Source of the DNA: Nematostella vectensis
Lineage: Eukaryota; Cnidaria; Anthozoa; Actiniaria; Edwardsiidae
Direction of reading: 5' to 3'
Assembly (NCBI RefSeq): GCF_932526225.1
Contig: NC_064036.1
Span: 9,121,519 to 9,185,518, forward strand
DNA length: 64,000 bases
This document shows, piece after piece, positions 14,204 to 23,200 of this stretch; the stretch's first letter is position 1, and every line of letters begins with the position of its first letter. Position numbers and translations under genes: made by a program. The notes below the pieces were generated by a model. The model saw only the letters and a list, made by a program, of their open reading frames with translations, was not told the DNA's origin and did no database searches.

Positions 14204-17200
14204 GATCGCCTTTGTTCTGTACTGTCTCAGAGTTTATCAGGACAACTCCGTCTTTGAACTCTACTGCTTGAGCCTTGGTCTGCTTGTGGCGTGTCAGCGG
14301 CTTACCGCAGCAGACCACAGAGTAGTCATCTTCGGCAGCCTCAGTCTGTTCGATCGTCTGGTGCATTTTGGCGAAGAGGGTTTCTGGGAGAAGGTATGTC
14401 ATAGCCCCTGCGATGATTGCGGACAACCCAAATACTGTGACCGGGAACGTCATGCTGAGGCCTGGTAACTGCGCCTGAAAGAACCAATCAGAAGCCGCAT
14501 TTACACAAAGGACTCTACAGTGAGACACTACTATAGATAGGAACGTTGATTGAATTAAAAATTGTCTTCATTTTAATGATATCTATTTTTGTATTCAGGT
14601 TGGGACGTTTTCTTTCTATTTTTGTCCACTCCCTCTTTAGTCTCCCTTGGTTAACATAACTTTATTCTTTCACTTTGGCAAGGGTTTTCTCTTTCTTTTC
14701 TTTCCTCTTTATGCAAAAAGAGAACTAGCCAACCAAAAACCTTGGTTTATTCTTATCCTTGATATTCTTCAAATTTTGCCTTTTATTCTCTTCCATACCA
14801 AGAAAATTTTGCCAAAAGTTGTCGTTTTTGCCAAACATGCTCATTTCCTAATATACTAATGTATTCCTTATTTTGAAAATCTGTATGATTCTTATCATTT
14901 TTAAGGTTACCGTACTGCAGGTGCTCCGTAAACTTTATGACTTCGTGTATTCAGACTTTATGTATTCAGAAAAGAAAAACATTTACTGTGACTATCTTTA
15001 GTCAGTTAAGGAGGACTCTGAAAATAAACTAAGATTCCTCGATACCAGACCCCCAAAACGACAACGATTTCTTCATATGACACCTTTACTTCCTTTTGAA
15101 GCGGTCTTTTTTTTTGGGGGGGGGGATGGTCAGGAAAAAAAAGCATTTCTTGTATACAAATCAAATAGTGGTAATATTGTAAAAATATATATATATACAC
15201 ATACTAATATTAAGTTTAGAACCAAGATATGTTTACCACTCTGTTCTATAACCAAAAAAAAACTATTTAAAAAAAACCTTTACTTCCTTTTGAATAGACA
15301 TGAGTCAGCTTAATCCTGAAGTATGTTTACTCACAATCATCGTGAAGTATGGAGCTGTTGTTCCACCTATTCTTCCAATCAGCGAACCAGTACCCAACGC
15401 CGAGTTACTGCGGGTCAAACCATTTATAGTTTAGCATGATGAACTGAGTTGCGTGAACGCATGTTTAGTCGTCGCTGCGTAGTGCTGAGACGGCAATTCA
15501 TGATTTCTGAAGTCCAGCACGAGTCGGCGTCTTGATACTGGTAAGAGCAAAAATAAATGCAAGCGAGAATCGGCCAAACACAAGCGCAAGAATTCCAGTA
15601 AGAAAATAATTACGTGCGTTGCGCTTACGCCTGCGTTCTAGTAGAATCCATTCTGTTGGTAAGCTTATTGCATTTACTTCTCGAGGGATTCCTGAAAGAT
15701 TCTCACATGAGTTTTGTATGATCTCTTGGTTATCCGATTAGGAGAGTCATGGGTACTTTAACCATAACGACGTGTTCGGCAAACTCCTTTCCCAGCTGAT
15801 GAGCCTATTTGAAGACAGTGGTTTACTTACCGTAGTACTGTAGGGTAAAGCTCCGCAGTGATGAGGTAGACTGTGCCCCAGTTCGGCCCGATGATAATAC
15901 TAAGAATTGTCAGGATTGTTGTTGCCATTGGATACTCTGGTTGCAAATCAATAATGACGTAAATGATAATTGTACTATTGAGTCAAAATGCTGATGATGA
16001 TGATAATGATGATGGTGATGATGAACATAGTGAGGAGGAGTCGTAATTTAAAGGAAGCTTACTCTCATTGACGGCTAAAATGATAAGCAATGATGTGCCT
16101 CCAATAATGGCGTACACTCCGTGATACGAACGCCGCCCAAACCTATAATGGCAAAGAAAATTGTTACAAAGCTTAACAATTATGTCAAATGAAATCTTTT
16201 ACACCCATCACTACCGTTCCCACCAAGTAAGAGACAGGAAGTTGCAAGTAAAATATACGGCAAAACGCGGTCTTCAGAAATTCGTTTTCTATTCATGAGG
16301 ACTGAGAAGTCATCATCAAATGATGAATTTGAGGGTATCCCTAGACCTAGGGGAGGACATTTGGTAGCCAAAAGATTAAAAATATTGCTTAATTGAAATT
16401 ATAAAGCGCGTCGCGTTGTAATGAATCATGCTTTTTTGTAATTTTCCGGGCGGAGAGATATACAGATAAATAAGCCCCTCAGCTAGGATGGTTATCTATT
16501 TGGCTGACAAGCTGGCTTACTTTACAAGAAAGATGTAGTCGAGTGGAATAGCAATAGTCGCGATGGATCTTGTAACTGCATAATTCACATAGATATCCCC
16601 GGCTAACTGCGACAGGTATAAGTACAAACCAAAATTTACGAAGGCCACCACGAACCTAGAAAAAAAACATTAGTTTTTTTTTTTCATTTTAAATTACAAT
16701 TTTTATTCTACCCTTTATCACCATTCCCTTTTGCCGTCATCATTTCATTTTCCCTTTTCCACTGTTTCTTTATCCTGTTGTTATTGGATAATTATTATAG
16801 CCGTGGCAAGCCTTGAATTATTGGGTGGGGGCACGGTACAAAAACATTAAGAAACAATGGGGGGCACAGCCACGCCCCTACTGGTCGTTTTTTTCTAATT
16901 TTTGAAAAAAAATTTGGGGAGCACGTGCCCCCCAGTGCCCCATCCCCTTACCACCATCCCCTATTTTCCATTAACCACTATTCCTTGTTTCTCCCTTACC
17001 ACCATTCCCTATTTTCCATTAACCACTATTCCTTGTTTCTCCCTTACCACCATTCCCTATTTTTCATTAACCACTATTCCTTGTTTCTCCCTTACCACCA
17101 TTCCCTATTTTCCATTAACCACTATTCCTTGTTTCTCCCTTAACACCGTTCCCTATTTTCCATTAACCACTATTCCTTGTTTCTCACTTACCACAATTCC

Positions 17201-20200
17201 CTATTTTCCATTAACCACTATTCCTTGTTTCTCCCTTACCACCATTCCTATTTTCCATTAACCACTATTCCTTGTTTCTCCCTTACCACCGTTCCCTATT
17301 TTCCATTAACCACTATTCCTTGTTTCTCCCTTACCACCATTCCCTATTTTCCATTAACCACTATTCCTTGTTTCTCCCTTACCACCATTCCTATTTTCCA
17401 TTAACCACTATTCCTTGTTTCTCCCTTACCACCATTCCCTATTTTCCATTAACCACTATTCCTTGTTTCTCCCTTAACACCGTTCCCTATTTTCCATTAA
17501 CCACTATTCCTTGTTTCTCCCTTACCACAATTCCCTATTTTCCATTAACCACTATTCCTTGTTTCTCCCTTACCACCATTCCTATATTCCATTAACCACT
17601 ATTCCTTGTTTCTCCCTTACCACCATTCCCTATTTTCCATTAACCACTATTCCTTGTTTCTCCCTTACCACCATTCCCTATTTTCCATTAACCACTATTC
17701 CTTGTTTCTCCCTTACCACCATTCCCTATTTTCCATTAACCACTATTCCTTGTTTCTCCCTTACCACAATTCCCTATTTTTCATTAACCACTATTCCTTG
17801 TTTCTCCCTTACCACCATTCCCTATTTTCCATTAACCACTATTCCTTGTTTCTCCATTACCACCATTCCCTATTTTCCATTAACTACTATTCCTTGTTTC
17901 TCTCTTACCACCATTCCCTATTTTCTATTAACCACTATTCCTTGTTTCTCCCTTACCACCGTTCCCTATTTCCCATTAACCACTATTCCTTGTTTCTCCC
18001 TTACCTCCATTCCCTATTTTCCATTTACCATTATTCCTTGTTTCTCCCTTACCACCATTCCCTATTTTCCATTAACCACTATTCCTTGTTTCTCCCTTAC
18101 CACCATTCCCTATTTTCCATTAACCACTATTCCTTGTTTCTCCCTTACCACCATTCCTATTTTCCATTAACCACTATTCCTTGTTTCTCCCTTACCACCA
18201 TTCCCTATTTTCCATTAACCACTATTCCTTGTTTCTCCCTTACCACCATTCCCTATTTTCCATTATCCACTATTCCTTGTTTCTCCCTTACCACCATTCC
18301 CTATTTTCCATTAACCACTATTCCTTGTTTCCCCCTCACCACCATTCCCTATTTTCCATTAACCACTATTCCTTGTTTCTCCCTTACCACCATTCCTATT
18401 TTCCATTAACCACTATTCCTTGTTTCTCCATTACCACCATTCCCTATTTTCCATTAACCACTATTCCTTGTTTCTCCCTTACCACCATTCCATATTTTCC
18501 ATTAACCACTATTCCTTTTTTCTCCCTTACCACCATTCCCTATTTTCCATTAATGTCGCTTTACGCGTGAAAAGGAAATGCCCGCTTTGCAACGCAATGA
18601 ATACACTAGGCACGACTATGGCAGAATATGGGGGGGAGACAGACCGATCGAAAGCGAGTTAGCGTGACGTGACGACTAGCGCGTGACGTAGCAACTGTAG
18701 TGTAAGCATATGACCTTTAGGCCTCACTCATCTCCCCTACACTCCGCGTGAAGGATCGGACGAGAGTATTGGCTGGTCCACAAACGCACAAGCACACCTT
18801 ATAGCAAACAAACCCCGCTTGGGGAAGTCGTCAGACAGAACTAACCGCCACAAGATGCAGAATGCATCCCCCCAAGCGCAATAACAACAATGCTTAAGTC
18901 AGAGTGACAGGCTGGACTATCGCCATTTTTGGTGCAGCAGTTAATAAAATGTTTTGTGGTGTACGTACGTAAAGCTGGTAGCAATCAGAGGACCAACGAC
19001 CAAGCACTTTGATAAGCCAGTCGGGCAGGCCTGCAGCGGCAGCGCAGCTTGCCGCCCCAATTCTAAATGAGTGCCCCTTTAAACTGCTATGAGGAAGGCC
19101 GCAAGCGCGTGCTGCGTCTCTAAGAATGCTAGAGACCAATGACCGAGTTAGGTATTTACCGGAACGAAACCGAAAAAATGGTCCTGTTGTGTACCCACAG
19201 ATGCGAACGAACTCTTGCATCGCGGACACTGCGCATAGGTCTCAACCGGAGCGTGCGATTGTCAAAACGGTGCCTTGCCTGAAAGGGTCGGTTTTGGATG
19301 CCTTAATGACGACTTTCATGTAAAGCGGTGCTGAAGGGTTAGGGTGGAAATTTATGTCGACTGGAGATAAGTTATAAACTATGTCAAAGCTGCGTACGCC
19401 TGGGCAAGTAAACTCACTACAACGTAAAAAACCAAAAAAGGCAAGTGTGAATGCCGCCCAAATCATATGGAAATCATGTGCGCTTAGCCAGCTAAGCAAA
19501 ACCGGACGAATGGCTTTTAAGAGCTGTGGAGTTACGGGTTGACGAGCTGTTTTGTGTTGACCCTGCACCCGTAAAATGCCCCGCAAAACCTTGTTTAAAA
19601 TTAGGCGACCCTGTATAGGGTCCTGAAATCCGTTTTCGATGTGCATGTTGCGAACGGCCGCCAAGTATGTGCGAATAGTACCGTGCTTTACTCTACGCGC
19701 GAGAAAGGTAACAAAATAGATAAGAGTACTCTCACTAGCTGGGAGAATGTCTCCGTGGCTGTCAAAAAGCCTATTCATGAGGCAGAAGTCAATGAACTGT
19801 TTCTCGCCTGCGTGATAAGTGCGTTTGGTGTTGATAGCAAGGGCCTTATCAGCGTAGTGTTTCACCTCGCGCGTTAGAGGGTCATTAGCGAAGGCGGGAT
19901 GACACAAGGGGTCTGGTCCGCGGCCGGTGCGAGCTCTCTGAATCGTGCCATCTGAAACCGAGAAAGTGCATCAGAAATGCCGTTGAAATGACCTGGTACG
20001 AAGCGACAACGCACAACAAAATTGTGAGCCATGGAAATGCCTACTAAGTGACGCATAAGTGACATAATCCTGGGCGCTTTTGAGTGACCTGTGTTGACAA
20101 TGTGAACGACTGATTGATTGTCACACCAGAACTGAATTCGCTTGCCCGAGAACTCGGAGCACCATAGGGAGCAGGCTACTACTATAGGAAATAATTCTTG

Positions 20201-23200
20201 CCATTCGATACTAATGCCTGTCTTTTTGGATATGGCGAGGTGAGGCGGCCATCGGCCTTGGAACCAGCGCCCAGAGAAGTAACCGCCGAAACCGATACTA
20301 CCGCTAGCGTCGGAATAGAGTTCCATATCCGGGCTGGTTCGGATTGCTTCTTCGAGGAAGAAAGCTTTGCCGTTCCAGTTCTCCGTAAACTGCTGCCAAA
20401 TTGCTAAATCTTGAAAGAAACCGTGGCTCAATTTGACGTGATGAAATCGGTGATTTACCCGACGCGTGAGATCTATGATGCGCTGAAGGAAAGTTCTAAC
20501 CGGAACAACAACGCGGCAGGCGAATTGCAAAGTGCCGATTAAGGATTGAAGCTCTATGAGGCGAGCGGAACGCTTTCGCTTGAAATCCCGCAAGGATGCT
20601 TTAAGACGTTCTAATTTATCGGAAGGTAAGCGCGCCTCCATACGTAGGGTATCGAGCTCGATTCCCATGAATTCAAGTGTAGTACTAGGACCGATTGTTT
20701 TGGAAGCCACAACAGGGGCCCCCACTGAGATAAAGAATTTAAGCAGTCTTGTGAAACTCTCTAAACAGCCTAGTTTAGATGACTCCGCTACGAAAAAGTC
20801 ATCCAATATGTGAATAACATTACGAACGTTGTAATTATGTTTAAGAACCCACTTTAGCGCTTCGGAGAGTTGATTAAATAAAAACGGCGCCGAGCGTAAA
20901 CCAAAAGGCAAATATAAATCCACATAATAACGAGACTCCCAACGGACCCCCAGTAAATTCCAGTCGTTCGGGTGTATTGGAATTAGACGAAACGCCGATT
21001 TGAGGTCGGTTTTTGCCATAAAGGCACCTTTGCCGAGTGAGGTGAGAATGCTAATAGCGTCGTCCACTCTAACGTACTGGAGTGAGTAAGGGTCTTTAGG
21101 AATTCCATCGTTAATGCTATCTCCCTCGGGGAAAGATAAATGATAAATAGTGCGCCAGTCGGCCGAATGTTTTTTGGGCACTACCCCAACTGGGTGGCAT
21201 TGAAAGTTAGGTAATGGGGACGCGGAGAACGGGCCTGCCATACGACCTAAGTTGACCTCTTTTTCTATGTTTTTTGAAATTATCTCAGGGTGCACCCGAG
21301 CTGAAATAAGATTAGGTGAAACACGAGACTTTTGGGTGCCATCAAAACCGATGCGGGCACCGAAACGTAACGAATTAAGTAGGGAAGTCACGAATTCACG
21401 ATCTGGATGGGACGATAGTTCCTGTTCTAGAAGATCTATTTTAATCGGTGTACTTATCGTTGCCTTTCTTTTACTGTGCAGCTGGGCGACCCGGAGCTTG
21501 GCTTCTGTTGCCTTGGCGCTGGCCTGCGGATGCGGAGATTCCGGCGCGACACTGGTGAGCGGGATGGGAGTCGGCGCATTTTTGGCAAACGTGGGGGTAG
21601 ATGCAGGCTTGACGGGAACAGCCGGTGACTCGGTTGAAGTCGAAGCACACGTTGTTACGATGAATGCGCGGTGAGCGGTGTGTGGCGAGGCGGTGTTGAC
21701 CAGAAGGGCAGTCTTCGGAGCGATGGAAGGGGCCCGAGTAATCTTGCCCTCTAGTGCCTCGTCCAATGGGCGATCGAGAACCAAGGGAGACGCCGAGCCA
21801 GGAGTGCCTTCGCTTGCGACGACTGGTGGTGATGGAGTGTCCTGTTGTGGTGGTCGCCAACTTGCGAGAGCGTCGGACACAGTTTTCCGTATTACCGAAA
21901 GCTGGGCTTCAGAAAAACCGGTCGGATCCGTCGGATGACTGGTGGTTGGATCCGTCGGATGACTGGTGGGCGCTTGGCGCCCCCTTTTGCCCCTCGGGGC
22001 TGAAGGTGAAGCCTCCTCACCGCCTCGAGTGGCTTGCCGGAGGCGATCTATTTGTTGCTGCCGTGTTCCACCAGAGGGCAGGTTGAGGGCTTGTAGTCGC
22101 AGACCAAGCACCTCGGTAGAAAGGCGAGAAAACTCATCTCCTCCAGACAAACGCGAACGTTTAGGCATATTCAAATGTTTTTTTATACCCGTAGCTTATG
22201 AAGCGAAAGAGCGAATGACTTTACTTTAGGTGTGGCGCTTTATATAGGTAGATAGCGACCAATAAGAATTAAGAACGTGTATAGTAAGGTATCTCACGTG
22301 AAACATATTGAGTAATACCTGTGCTATCGTAGCATGATACGTGTGCTCGTACGATATAATTTACGAGTGACCTTTGAGCCTGGCTCCGGCTCCATTAACT
22401 GAAATTACCGTCCCTAGTGGTGACGGTAATTTTGGATTAACCACTATTCCTTGTTTCTCCCTTACCACCATTCCCTATTTTCCATTAACCACTATTCCTT
22501 GTTTCTCCCTTACCACCATTCCCTATTTTCCATTTACCACTATTCCTTGTTTCTCCCTTACCACCATTCCTTATTTTCCATTAACCACTATTCCTTGTTT
22601 CTCCCTTACCACCATTCCCTATTTTCCATTAACCACTATTCCTTGTTTCTCCCTTACCACCATTCCCTATTTTCCATTAACCACTATTCCTTGCTTCTCC
22701 CTTACCACCATTCCCTATTTTCCATTAACCACTATTCCTTGTTTCTCCCTTACCACCATTCCCTATTTTCCATTAACCACTATTCCTTGTTTCTCCCTTA
22801 CCACCATTCCCTATTTTCCATTTACCACTATTCCTTGTTTCTCCCTTACCACCATTCCCTATTTTCCATTAACCACTATTCCTTGTTTCCCCCTTACCAC
22901 CATTCCTTATTTTCCATTAACCACTATTCCTTGTTTCTCCCTTTCCACCATTCCCTATTTTCCATTAACCACTATTCCTTGTTTCTCCCTTACCACCATT
23001 CCCTATTTTCCATTAACCACTATTCCTTGTTTCCCCCTTACCACCATTCCCTATTTTCCATTAACCACTATTCCTTGTTTCCCCCTTACCACCATTCCCT
23101 ATTTTCCATTAACAACTATTCCTTGTTTCTCCCTTACCACCATTCCCTATTTTCTATTAACCACTATTCCTTGTTTCCCCCTTGCCACCATTCCCTATTT

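Larger units (their letters stand above)
18553..22436 (-). mobile_element. Tyrosine-recombinase (DIRS/Ngaro-type) retrotransposon inserted in the 48-bp minisatellite
   Basis: The element interrupts an otherwise continuous minisatellite, so its ends can be set from where the array stops and restarts. It carries a reverse transcriptase/RNase H ORF followed by an overlapping tyrosine recombinase ORF, both on the minus strand. That order is typical of DIRS-like elements, and no integrase or aspartic protease was seen. The right end has a short hairpin (ATTACCGTC and GACGGTAAT around 22404-22430). The left array ends ...ATTAA and the right part restarts ATTAACC, so 4-5 bp are repeated at the junctions. 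The recombinase has one in-frame stop, so this copy is probably inactive. Confidence 0.92.

Noticed and set aside
19229-19242. Frameshift in the tyrosine recombinase
   Set aside because: The two open segments are in the same frame and separated only by one TGA codon at 19244-19242, so it is a stop, not a frameshift.
21252-21938. Plus-strand open frames within the retrotransposon
   Set aside because: They lie antisense to the GC-rich SAP/linker part of the reverse transcriptase ORF, which has clear family motifs.
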